From: Podocnemis expansa
Lineage: Eukaryota; Chordata; Testudines; Podocnemididae
Direction: 5' to 3'
NCBI GenBank assembly: GCA_007922195.1
Contig: ML682024.1
Span: 10,842,704 to 10,906,703 of the forward strand
DNA length: 64,000 nt
The translations under genes were made by a program, and so were the position numbers. The notes beneath the pieces are model-generated. The model worked only from the letters and a program-made list of their open reading frames with translations, did not search any database and was not told the origin of the DNA. Shown here piece by piece: positions 34,110-44,769 of this stretch; position 1 is the first letter of the stretch, and each line of letters starts with the position of its first letter.

Positions 34110-34470
34110 CTGGGATTAAAAAAGAAATCTACTGGATGATGAATTTCCTTAGACTGAGGAAAGCCAATGAAATGAAATTTCCATTTCAAGTTAAGAACAT
34201 TCCTATGAAGTACAGTAGCAGCTGGGAAATCTAAAAGGATTTATCAAAGTCATTCCAGAGTTGCTCTAAAAACAGAGTGACTTTATATAGAAATTGTGTG
34301 AACAGGTATTACCTTACCTCATTGAAGGAGCTACCCCAGTAGACCTTCCAAGTCATCAACTGGCAGTTTTCTCACTCATCTGCTTTTCTACACAACACCC
34401 CAACCTGTCACCCACATTCAGTCACAGCCCAGAATCTTGCATCCCATAACTACATAAAATCAAGCCCCTG
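34110..34470. repeat. Tandem intron duplication, unit 2
   Basis: Partner of 33360-33720. Confidence 0.7.
34245..34265 (-). pseudogene. Duplicated heptad exon with lost donor
   Basis: At the position matching 33501-33521 in the duplicated unit there is an acceptor (CTGTTTTTAG) and a 21-nt open segment reading QLWNDF. The donor reads ATAAAT instead of GTAAGT, so splicing at this exon should fail. Confidence 0.6.
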
Positions 34471-34677
34471 TACTCTCACAAGAACTGAAGATCCAATCCT
34501 CAACCCACTGACTTTTCTTTACAAATGCCCTTCCCCCAACCATTGATTACCACAGTTACTTACTGACAATGACTTGCAACCTCAGTCTGCTCAAGAACCT
34601 CTAATGTTAACACAAAAGTAGCAGTAATTTGTGCTCAATCTGATTAACATTAAACTCAAAAATCAAAGAGAACCTAC

Positions 34678-34698
34678 CATTCTCTGTCTGAAGCTCTT
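34678..34698 (-). CDS. 21-nt BTN-like heptad exon
   Basis: Acceptor TGTTTTTCAG, donor GTAGGTTC, 21 nt. It reads ELQTEN plus a split Gly in the same phase as the neighbours. Confidence 0.7.
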
Positions 34699-35125
34699 CT
34701 GAAAAACATAAATTTAAAATGTATTCCAAATGTATACAAGTCTTGAAATATTCAATATGTGTCATAGCATCCAAATTTAAAGTAATGGACAGACTCCCTG
34801 CAGATCTGACTTCCTTTGTGGCAGATAGGTATGCCAATACAGATAGGCATGAGCAGAAGGACAGGTAGTTTTGTATTTGGGTGGCTAGTTTGAGTCGCTG
34901 CCTCTTACACTACAGATATTTTTAATGAGCTAGCCTTGGGGTGGGGGAATAAAACCTAGGTACAGGAACCCCCTTGGTAGCTTCTATGGGGTTTTATTCT
35001 GCATAGTTAAAGGAGTCTTCCAAATGAAGGAAGGTTAGTGACATGTATATATCATCTTTTCTTAGATTCAATACAAAACTTGCTTCCCTGTGAAAGAAAT
35101 TGTTCACAAGCCAATATTAACTTAC

Positions 35126-35146
35126 TCAGTTTCTCCTGGAGATTAC
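35126..35146 (-). CDS. 21-nt BTN-like heptad exon
   Basis: Acceptor TTGTCCTGCAG, donor GTAAGTTAAT, 21 nt. It reads NLQEKL plus a split codon in the common phase. Confidence 0.7.
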   Translation of the reverse strand, partial: VISRRN

Positions 35147-37842
35147 CTGCAGGACAAGCACAAATGTAAGAATCAAAGCAGTTATGTTTAAAAATTCAGC
35201 TGAAAGTAACTAGCCCCACTTTTCTGTGGCATGTGACTGTGCAATTAAATATTAGACATGAGAAACTCAAAGTCCAAATTTAAGTCAATGTATTTTGCTC
35301 TGAAGCAAAATGAATCAAAATCTAAGAGAAGTGTTTGAGGCATAACACCACAAAACACATGCCAATGATCTGCCATGAGGCAGGAGGGCAAAATAAATGA
35401 AAAGATGGTCATGAAGATAGTCATTTATTGTTATATTATCTTTTAAGCTGAGAAATTATAGGACTAACACAGAAACAGGGAAAGAGGGAACTTGGCATAT
35501 AGATGGAAAGAGTAAAGTGGAATAAAGAAGAAAACATTGGCTATGAGAAAAAGATATTAAAAGTTTTTTTGTAGAAAACTTTAACAGAAATATTAAAACT
35601 GAATAAAATAGAAAGTTCTATTCAGAGTCTAAGATGAGTTCCCTTTTACTGTTGCATAGCTAGAAGACTAGAACATAAATATTCAATAAAAGCCACTGAT
35701 TTTTAGTGTGAAATTTAAGACCTCCTTGACAAGCTGTACATTTTGTTTATTTAGTCTGGGGTTGTGTGAGATTAACCACACTGAAAATCAGACGTAAGGT
35801 GTATGAAATGGGATATACAAGTCAGTGATACATATTACTAAAAAAAATGTGGTTCTTAGACAATAAAATAGAATTCTGAAGTGACAGAAGAGGAAGGGAG
35901 ATGACGAATTTCAAGAAATAATTATTTTTTTGCATTGTAGACTTTATTTTTTCAGTTACATTTATTTACTTTTTTATTTTTTTTCCTTTGAAAATCCCAG
36001 ATAACCCATAAATACATCCATTTTCTTTTCCAAAAATACTGAAGGAAAATATATATGTATATTTAAGCATTTATAGAAAGGGCAAAACTCTCCCTTGGAT
36101 AAGCACAAATAGCTTATGGAGTGAAAAAGAAATCAGCTGGCTAACGACTCTCCAAGGGCCACTGGTTCAAATCTGTCTTTTATGGGCTTTTATGCCAGGG
36201 CAGGCACTGGGAGCAGGTTGATTCGGGTGCTAGAGCCCCTTATGTTTTTCCTTCTATGTTTCAGGTATGAAATAGAAACAGACAAGATAGTCTGAAGCTA
36301 ACATAAAGATTATCTAATGAAAACCATTTGGGGCACACCCTCAGGGCCCCTGGCCACAAGCCACTCCACCACCCCACACCCTCTCACCAGAAACAACCAC
36401 TCTGCACCACTCCATAGCTCTGGGCCTGATGCAGCCCCAGGCCCAATCCAGACATCAGCAGCAGTCCCAGTCCCAGAAGCCAGCCATCCGGCCATCACCA
36501 GCGGGACCAGCCCCAGGGGCCAACCTGAGCCTCATCTGGCTTGCTGCCTCTATTACCAAGCCCAAGCTTCTCCACTGCTGGCCCCAGGGTGCAGGGAGCC
36601 GATCCTCAGCCCACATAGGTCAATCCCCTTTCCTCAGATCCACTATGCTCCCCCAAACCCAAATCCTTCTCATGCCCCTGCCATAGCCCCACTGTGGACC
36701 CTGGTCCCAACCCCCTTTTTTTTCTTCCTCCACACACACCTGCCCCTACTTCTGAACAGCACATGCCATTGAAACCTATGAACATCACTTGACATTGAAA
36801 CCTATAACCATTGTGCCATCTGCTCATGAAAGGTGGGAAAGCACAGGGAAGACAGACAGACAAGATGGATCAAAGGTAATATAAAGGCTGCAGCCTAAAC
36901 TTGTAGGCAGCCAAACTGAGTGCTTTTGTTTTCAGGATAAAAGACCTCCAGGGGACAGTAGCCAGGGATTTTTTGCAAACCACTTAGAATTGCGAAAGAG
37001 AATGTTGGGAAAGAAACGGCCACAGAAGCCTGAAGATGGGTTTAAATTTCTGAAGGGCAGCAATTGATTTATGTATATAATTAAAGAATCATGAAAGTAT
37101 CACAACATCTTATAATATTCAAAGCAGTAAATAGTGAAAAGATATAGGTAAGGATTAGCAATAAGAAAATCCAGCAACTAGCAATTGACAAAATGTCATC
37201 CATCACCCCCCACTCTATGTACTTATTGCATAGCCCTCAGAGTGCCATCCCTCATTCAACCCCCTCTTCCTAATGTTCCCCTACATGCTGATCAAATAAC
37301 CATTGGGATATCCCTTCCCTGTTTCCTCAGTGTCTCCCTATGTTCTGGTCACATAGCCCTTAAAATGTCATCCTTTCCCCAGTCTCTCCCCTCTGATGTC
37401 CCCTTACATGCCCTTTATGTACCCTCAGAATGTGGCCCCTCTATGACCTCCCTAACAACTTGTATGTGTTATGTTCCCCTGCCCCCACCAACCTATAAAA
37501 AGCTGGCTGATCAGTAGCAGTTTGTAGAGCAACAGAGGAAGGAGTGGTATGCTTGAAGAACCAGAGAGCAGTGAGAGACCTTCACAGTAGTCAGTGCAGA
37601 GAAACAAAAAGCAGAAATTGATACAGAATAAGAGGAAGGATTTCCAAAAGAATCATCAGTCAGATTAATTCATAAGGCATTGTTGCATTTCAGGTTTGGA
37701 GTAGTCAGCCTAATGGAGTCCCTGTCACATGATTATAATCAAAAGGTCACACTTTGCTAGGACAAAGCAGAAGAAAACCTTTCTGACAAATCAGATAGAC
37801 TCTGTGAAAGGTTCTTTGAGTAAGAAGCGTTTTGGTCTGCCT
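35147..37842. other. Unassigned, probable intron of the BTN-like gene
   Basis: AT-rich sequence, with a GC-rich block at about 36310-36760 that yields frames on both strands without a domain. Nothing else is identified. Confidence 0.4.
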
Positions 37843-38274
37843 GACTATGTCCAAACTAGCAAATTAATTGAATTAAGGAGACTTAATCTGGACTAACTTG
37901 ATCCCTGTCTACACGAGGATTTATCTAGTTTGAACTAAAAGATATTTTAGTTCAAACTAAAGAAAGCTTAACTTGATCTAGTTAGTTTGAACAGTTAGTT
38001 CAAACTAACTGCTTAGTTTGAACTTAGTTTGAACTTAGTTTGATGTAGCCATGCTAGTGTGAACTAAATAAATTCAAACTAGGAGTTAGTTTGAACTAAC
38101 TGCAATTTTTTTAGTTCGAACTAAAAAGTTAGTTTGAACTAAAAAAAATGCAGTTAGTTTGAACTAAAAAGTTCCGGTGAGTTTGAACTACCTCACAGTT
38201 AGTTTGAACTAATTCCGAACTGGTTAGTTCGGACCAAGCAAGTCCGAACTAAGCAGTTAGATGTAGACATAGCC
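37843..38274. mobile_element. Family B MITE, 432 bp
   Basis: The left end is GACTATGTCCAAACTAG and the right end ATGTAGACATAGCC. Flanking triplets are CCT and CAT. The body is built of TTAGTTTGAACTAA and TTAGTTCGAACTAA palindromes. It is related to 1897-2419. No coding capacity. Confidence 0.78.
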
Positions 38275-38594
38275 CATGTGACTAAAGCAGTCTGAATGAG
38301 GATCTAATTCTCCACCCATCCAGCAACTGTCTAAACAACATTTGCTGAATGTCTAGATAATTAAAAAAAAAAAAAAAACAAGGAGGCGTGTGGCACTTTA
38401 AGACTAACAGATTTATTTTTCATATGAGCTTTCGTGGGAGAAAATCCCACTTTGTCAGATACTTCGAAGATGGGTGAACTTACAGAATGGAAAGAAAATA
38501 AATGCAAGGGAGTGTAAAACATAGGATCAGGTCATATAAGAACAGCAAATCAGAGCAGTTGTTAGGTTCAAACCATGGGAAGCCTGAAGTCAAA

Positions 38595-38843
38595 TTACCT
38601 TTTGTAATGGGAAAAGAACACATAGTCTTGATTCAATCCTGCTTTCACAGAATTTAGTCTGCATATTAATTTGAGTTCAACTGTTTCTCTTTGAAATCTT
38701 GATATCCCAGTCACATCTCTGACAATGGTCGTTAACAAATCATTTATCGAATGATTAGAAAAATGGAAGTGCTCAGCAACTGGTTCTTTTGTTCTGTGAT
38801 TTCTGATATCAGTGCTGTGTTCATTTATTCCTTTGCACAGCAC
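38595..38843 (-). pseudogene. PLE GIY-YIG endonuclease, C-terminal part
   Basis: 82 open codons starting in the helix after the GIY-YIG core: LCKGINEHSTDIRNH, then PVAEHFHFSNHSINDL, and RFQRETVELKLICRLN with the Glu candidate. It ends FFSHYKR and stop. The core itself (CPNTLYIGQTG) is just upstream at about 38850-38885, behind a stop codon. Confidence 0.8.
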
Positions 38844-38907
38844 TCATCCTGTTTGTCCAATGTATAAGGTGTTGGGGCATTTCTGGCACATGACGGCATA
38901 GGTCACA

Positions 38908-39429
38908 TTAGTAGATGATCAGGTAAATGAGCCTTTCCCTGCCTTGCATCCAGATGATGAAGATGTCATCAATGTAGCATAGGTAAAGAAGAGGTGTTTT
39001 GGGATGAGACTTGAGGAAACGTTGATCTAAGTCGCTCATAAAGATGTTGGCATATTGTGGGGCCATGCGGGTGCCCATAGCAGTGCCAATGATTTGGAGG
39101 TATAAATTATCCTCAAATCTGAAGTGGTTGTGGGTGAGCACAAAGTCACAAAGTTCAGTCATAAGTTGTGCTGTGGCATCATCTGGGATGGTTCTTCTAA
39201 CAGTTTGTAATCCATCCTTGTGTGGGATGTTGGTGTAAAGAGCTTCTACATCCATAGTGGCCAGAATGGTGTTTTCTGGAAGCTCACCAATGGACTGTAT
39301 TTTCCTCAGGAAGTCCGTGGTATCTCGAAGATAGCTAGGGATGTTGATAACATAGGGTCTGAGGAGGGAGTCCACATAGCCAGATAGGCCAGCAGTAAGA
39401 GTGCCAATGCCTGAGATGTAAAGTGCCAC
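38908..39429 (-). pseudogene. PLE reverse transcriptase, partial, catalytic motif intact
   Basis: 173 open codons. It starts inside the RT at ISGIGTLTAGLSGYVDS. Motif A is TMDVEALYTNIPHKD, motif B-like GTAMGTRMAPQYANIFM, and motif C LCYIDDIFIIW. The two catalytic aspartates remain, unlike in the copy at 31480-32268. A deletion right after motif C removes the rest of the RT, the Cys-rich linker and the start of the endonuclease. Confidence 0.85.
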
Positions 39430-39608
39430 ACAACTCCTTGTTTGTTTGTTTTTTTGTTTTTTTTCTTGACTAGACTAACACGGCTATCCCTTCGGAAATT
39501 AGATAATTAAGCTTCTATAGATATGAATAATAAATGTTAAGGATTTTATTATTTGACTTGTTTAAACTGCTTCAAATCCTTTCACTTCAGAGTAAGAGTG
39601 GACTAATA

Positions 39609-40012
39609 GGCTGTGTTCACACACAGGGGGTTATTTTTATGTGGTTGTTTCGAAACAACTTGTATCGAAATAACACCTTATTTTGAAATAACTTAATTCG
39701 CATTAACAGTTTGTTAATGCGAATTAAGGAAAGAAGTTCAAAGTGAAATAGCAGGTTCAGGCAACACTTATTTCAAAACAAGTCACTGTTGTTTCGAAAC
39801 AACATGTTCGCACGGCATTGTTTCGAAACAATCATTTCGAAACAATGTTGTTTCGTCCCCACATGGGGTTTAACTTGTTTCGAAACAACACCGTTGTTTC
39901 GAAACAACAGGATCTGTTGTTCCGAAACAACCGTGCGTCGTGTGAACAGCCTAAATCTTATTTCGAAACAACCTCTGTTGTTTCGAAATAAGAGGGCTGT
40001 GTGAACACAGCC
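39609..40012. mobile_element. Family A MITE, 404 bp, least decayed copy
   Basis: The ends GGCTGTGTTCACACAC and GTGTGAACACAGCC are nearly perfect inverted repeats. There is an exact ATA duplication at 39606-39608 and 40013-40015. About nine TCGA-centred palindromes (TTGTTTCGAAACAA and similar) are intact. No coding capacity. Confidence 0.88.
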
Positions 40013-40015
40013 ATA

Positions 40016-42886
40016 GAGCTGTATTCTCATGCACTAATAGAGCTGTATTCTCTGTAACTCACTCTGAGCAGTATATATTGTAATAACTGTACTATGTAAA
40101 GGTGAATTATGAGGTAATTGATTCTCAATTTTCAAATCTCACTGTACTGATACTTGATTTAAATAAACAATAGCTTTGTTTTTGAAGAATATACAGGTCT
40201 ACCTTCACCTGCCCCATCAGCTCTCACTCCTTTACTTTCTGGTTCCTTTCTTCATCACTTCCATGTGGTCAGCTCTTCTTCCTGACTCCTTTTCTTGCTT
40301 ATTCTGTTTCCTTCCTCTGTTTTCTCCATTTCCTTTTCCTGTATATTCTGTTTCCTGCTTACTCTCCCGTGTTTGTTCACACATATTCCCTTTCTTTTCC
40401 TATCTTCCTGACTTCATCATGTTCCAACATAGAATTCTCCATACAAAGCTTCCCTAGTTTTTCTTCTCTTCATATCCTTTTATTTGCATTCCCATAATCC
40501 CATAGCTCTTCTGTTCTCCTTTTCTGCCTCCCTGACATTCTCTCTGGAACCCTTCAACTCATCCTCTGTTCTCAGTCATCCTGCCCTTTGCATTTGCAGC
40601 TCCAAGATTTTTTCCCATCCTCTGCACACTAAACCTCCCTACCAGGTTTCTGTCGATAAGTCACTATTGTCCCTTACTTGCTGAAAGAAATCTTCAGCCC
40701 CAGAACAATTCCATGTGCTGCTCCATCTGCATTTCAAGCCCCCTGAAAAAGTTCTCTGCCTCCACAGTGGACAGAAACTGCAAGACACGTGTGAGACCAT
40801 GGAGGATCCAAGCCAACATCACTGCCACATTGCCACCAGAAGCTCAAGCTGTGGTCTTTGTGGGGAATCTGGTGAAGCGAGGCACTACAGAAAGTACCAC
40901 CCAGTAGGGTCTGAGAGGTGTTCCCCTACAGCCGACTGATTGCGTAAAAACGAGCATGCTGTATGAGGGATCCTGACTGCCTGGCTTCTGCTCCAGATGT
41001 TTCCCTTCTGTAAATCCCAAAGTCTGGCTTCTGATCCTAGTTCACCCATCCATTGACTGCCATTCAATGACATCGGCACTGCTTCAGCTCTGCTTTCTGT
41101 TCAACCATAGCAAACTGATCTTCTGCCAATCCCAGGGCCTACCTTCCCACACCCAATAGATCCTTTGCCTCCTCAGTTCTTCTACATGTTGTCTTTCTGT
41201 TCCCACATCCCCTGGTAATGGAGCTGTTGTTACTGGAGTCACTAATGGACTATGCCGTTCTCTTCCTCTGCGTAGATGGGCAGAAAAATTCAGAACTGAA
41301 GTTCACCCAACTTGACCTTTTACACAACCACCACCTCTTTGGTCCCTCCATAAAATTCTAACCCCTCACCTTGGTTTACTGTGAATTGACTGATCTTCTT
41401 ACACAGTTGAAAAAGCTGGTTCCAGAGTTCAGAAACCCTTCCAATAATCCTTGTCGGTCGAGTGTATGCTGCCTTCATAGTACCTAAATAGAAGGATATA
41501 CACATAGATGTATATTTGGACAGCTATAGCCTGTTCTGTTTTAAGTCTCAAAGGAAAGTAAAATCACTTTGCAAGCGAACCTCATAATCTGGGAAATATT
41601 ATACAGAAAACAAAGTCCAAGGGTTAGTTCACAAAGGTTCTTCAATATCTAAATCCCATATTTAGGTGACTATTATTTATCCATTGTGGGACAGCTTCAG
41701 TAGATGAGATTGAGAGATTCCCTGCTGCAGTATTTCCCATAGTCCAGTGATCAGAGAACTCACCTGACAAGCAAGGATATGAAAAGAGGTCTCTTTTTCT
41801 CCCTCAGGTGAATGGGGTGGGGGTGGGGGGGATAACCTGGGTCTCCCACATCTCACATGCATGCTTTAGCACTGGGCTAAAACATAGCATCTGGGAAACA
41901 TCAGCACCTCCTCTAGCTGCTTTATGTGGAGTTAGATGTCTGCCTAAGTCACTCTCACGAAAACACCTTAGACACCTAAGATGCCAGACTCCCAGGTATG
42001 GTTCTTGGCTGGGAATTACCAGCAGAAATAGGTGCCTGCTTGCAGTTGTGATTTAGGGATCAAACTCTGCTAGAGGCAAAGATCATCACAAAACCTCTCA
42101 TCAGCATCTTCCATTAGCTAGCTTAGGTGACTAGTCACCTAGTATGTTGTTGTGTGAGCGGCACTGTAAATTGATTCTAATATTAGAAGCCTAACAGAGG
42201 ACTCAGGAGTCGCTCATTTATGAACATATATTCAAGGTCATTGGTGTCATTGTAACCTGGTGGGATGATTCACATGACTGGGGTCTTACACCAGTTGCCA
42301 TACCTGATTTGAGAAGTTGGTAAAGCAATGCAGATCAGTAATGCAGTGTTTTGCTGCTCAGGATGCATTCCGATCAGAATGTGCCCCTTCCCATTAGCGA
42401 CATTTACAGCCAGAGCTGCAAAGCCGCCCCTTTAATAGTGCCGCTCCATTGAGCCGCTTCAGGCTACCTAGGGCTTTGCCCTGTCATCCCCGCCATAGTT
42501 ACAACTCTGAAGCAGTGTCACTCTGTGTTGATAAACAGCATTATCTGTTTCTGAGCCACAGTTAACTCAGAAGAAAACGATCTTGAATCTGCCAAGTACG
42601 GTTTTTGGGTCAGCATCTCCAGTGAATTTTAGAAGACATAAACACTTCTTTTTTCCCCAGGGCCAAGGTAGCAGAAAGACCTGGGGCACAGGCCCTCCAG
42701 GCTCTGTCTGTGCTAGACCCCACCCCTGTCACAGAATCCACCCCCAACAGGCCACACCCACAACAGACCCCCACCCCACACCCCAACTGGCCCTACCCCT
42801 AAACAGGGCCCCACTTGAAACTGGAATTCACATGAAATATTTTGCAGTGGGGAAGTTTCACATGAATTAGAAATTTTGGAAACTTA
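40016..42886. other. Unassigned, no confident gene
   Basis: Pyrimidine-rich at 40180-40660. A Cys/His-rich plus-strand frame at 40715-40939 is not recognised. A GC-rich CCCACC-type block lies at 42660-42800. One weak exon candidate at 41403-41483 is listed separately. Confidence 0.4.
41403..41483 (-). CDS. Candidate 81-nt exon, phase-compatible with BTN exons
   Basis: On the minus strand: acceptor CCTTCTATTTAG, 81 nt, donor GTAAGAAG. In the phase used by the heptad exons it is open: TMKAAYTRPTRIIGRV, then SELWNQLFQL. It could extend a coiled-coil segment of the BTN-like gene. I do not recognise it, and two decent splice signals around an open 81-nt stretch can occur by chance. Confidence 0.22.
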
Positions 42887-43212
42887 GGCTGTATTCACAC
42901 AGCACTTTTGTTTTGAAACAACCTGGTTGTTTCAAAACAAAAAAAACATTTTCACACGACGCACAGTTGTTTCGAAACAAGGGGAAGCCCTTGTTTTGAA
43001 ACAACTGTGTTGTTTCGAAACAACTTAAACCTAGTTTCTGGGCAAAACAAGCTTGTTTCGCAACCATTGTTTCAAAACAACACGGTGTGAACTTGTTGTT
43101 TCAGAACCAAGTGTTCCGAAACAACATTGGATCCTCAGCACCCTAGCCAGGGAACCCTCAGGACCCTGGCCAGGATGCTGAGGGCTGTCCCTCAGCCCCC
43201 GGTGGGGGGTGA
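42887..43212. mobile_element. Family A MITE, left part
   Basis: TTA then GGCTGTATTCACACAG, followed by many TTGTTTCGAAACAA palindromes to about 43125 and then a GC-rich interior that enters the gap. The right end was not found after the gap. Confidence 0.7.
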
Positions 43213-43612
43213 NNNNNNNNNNNNNNNNNNNNNNNNNNNNNNNNNNNNNNNNNNNNNNNNNNNNNNNNNNNNNNNNNNNNNNNNNNNNNNNNNNNNNNNN
43301 NNNNNNNNNNNNNNNNNNNNNNNNNNNNNNNNNNNNNNNNNNNNNNNNNNNNNNNNNNNNNNNNNNNNNNNNNNNNNNNNNNNNNNNNNNNNNNNNNNNN
43401 NNNNNNNNNNNNNNNNNNNNNNNNNNNNNNNNNNNNNNNNNNNNNNNNNNNNNNNNNNNNNNNNNNNNNNNNNNNNNNNNNNNNNNNNNNNNNNNNNNNN
43501 NNNNNNNNNNNNNNNNNNNNNNNNNNNNNNNNNNNNNNNNNNNNNNNNNNNNNNNNNNNNNNNNNNNNNNNNNNNNNNNNNNNNNNNNNNNNNNNNNNNN
43601 NNNNNNNNNNNN
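43213..43612. other. Assembly gap (400 N)
   Basis: Exactly 400 N. Size is a placeholder, as in the first gap. Frames predicted across it are meaningless. Confidence 0.99.
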
Positions 43613-43877
43613 AAAAAGGCTCTGACCCTCTCCCAGCTTCTAGGTGTATGCAACCCAGGCAGGGGAAGTTGGGGAACTCATGAGGCAAGCAGGCAGGCTG
43701 CCTGGAGCTGCCAGTGTGGTGCTGCGAGCAAGGTCACACCAAACTGGCAGACCCAACCAGACAGCCAGGCTGCCTGCCTTCTGCCTCCCCTGCAAATAGC
43801 CAAAGAGAGGACAATAAAGTGAACTGAAAACAAGGCAGAGAAGCCTCCTGCAGTATTCCTCCCACCCTGCCAGACCC

Positions 43878-44164
43878 CAGGGGTGTTGCTGCCCTGGGGA
43901 GGGACCTGGGGCATGAGCCCAGGCCCCGCCCCCTGCCCGCAGGATCTGTCCCCTGGCCGGGGACAGGGTCAGAATTGGCTGCAGGTGGCCAGGCCCCGGA
44001 TCTCCAGCCAGGGACGGGGACGCTGTGGCCGCCGGCGGCTGGGCCCCAGATCTCCAGCCCAATTCGGCCAGAGACCGGGAGAGGGGTGGCCCCACCAGAT
44101 TCGGGGCACCAGCGCCGGGATTTGGGGTATGTGCCCGGGGTGCCCAGGACCAGCGGCGCCCCTG
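43878..44164. mobile_element. hAT-type MITE, 287 bp
   Basis: It starts CAGGGGTGTTGCTGCCCTG and ends CCAGCGGCGCCCCTG, inverted. Flanks CCAGACCC (43870-43877) and CCAGACTC (44165-44172) match at 7 of 8 bases, an 8-bp target duplication. The GC-rich interior gives long frames on both strands with no domain. Confidence 0.78.
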
Positions 44165-44343
44165 CCAGACTCCCAATCCCCCTGCTGGGGAAACAAACTA
44201 GAGAGGATTTAGCAGCAAAAACTAAGTAAGCCTACTCTTACAGGAGAGTCCAAACCAAAAATACAGCATTACTGGGACCACACTGTCCAATGCAAGACAG
44301 ACAACACTACAGGAATTCACTATAAAGTATGGCAACTGTAAAA

Positions 44344-44560
44344 CAACCAAGGCATCTAGTGGCACTTTCAAAGAGTAACAAATTTATTTATCGCTAGAGC
44401 TTTTGTGAGTGAAATTCCACTTTGTCAGATGCTTGAAAATGGTTTCCAAAATGAGATTTCCCTCATGTGATAAATAAATGTGTTACTCTTTAAAAGCACC
44501 ACAGGACTTTTTTCTATTTTTATTGGATTAGACTAACATGGCTACCCCCCTGGAACTTTT
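44344..44560. mobile_element. Penelope-like element, terminal arms only
   Basis: Inverted arms: CAAGGCATCTAGTGGCACTT, GCTAGAGCTTTTGTGAG, TTTGTCAGATGCTTG, then the forward arm to GACTAACATGGCTACCCCCC. Flanks CTGTAAAA (44336-44343) and CAGTAAAA (44561-44568) form an 8-bp duplication with one mismatch. Confidence 0.75.
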
Positions 44561-44769
44561 CAGTAAAAGGACGGTTAACTTTGTGGCATGCTGCTAGGTA
44601 GGTGTACTTATGCTGTGCACAATTCATAGGAGGGCAAAACTGAAGAGCAGAATAAATAGTGACATTAAATAGTGACATTATTGGTAAGTAAAGCCTCACT
44701 CATGATCTCCCAACAGAACTCTCAAATCTCAGGAATTTTTCCCCAGGCCCAGTTTGCTAATATTTGCTC

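Larger units (their letters stand above)
38365..39499 (-). mobile_element. Penelope-like element with internal deletion
   Basis: Flanked by an exact 11-bp duplication, TAGATAATTAA, at 38354-38364 and 39500-39510. On the minus strand it begins with an inverted arm (GATAGCCGTGTTAGTCTAG). It then enters RT directly, jumps to GIY-YIG at about 38907, and ends in the 3' UTR and forward arm (CATATGAAAAATAAATCTG). Confidence 0.88.

Noticed and set aside
36100..36190. tRNA-like B box (GGTTCAAATC)
   Set aside because: No acceptor stem or complete A box; at most a decayed SINE.
40715..40939. Cys/His-rich short frame (CGLCGESGEARHY)
   Set aside because: No splice context or recognisable zinc-finger spacing; left unannotated.
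43127..43822. Long frames across the second gap
   Set aside because: Most of their length is N.
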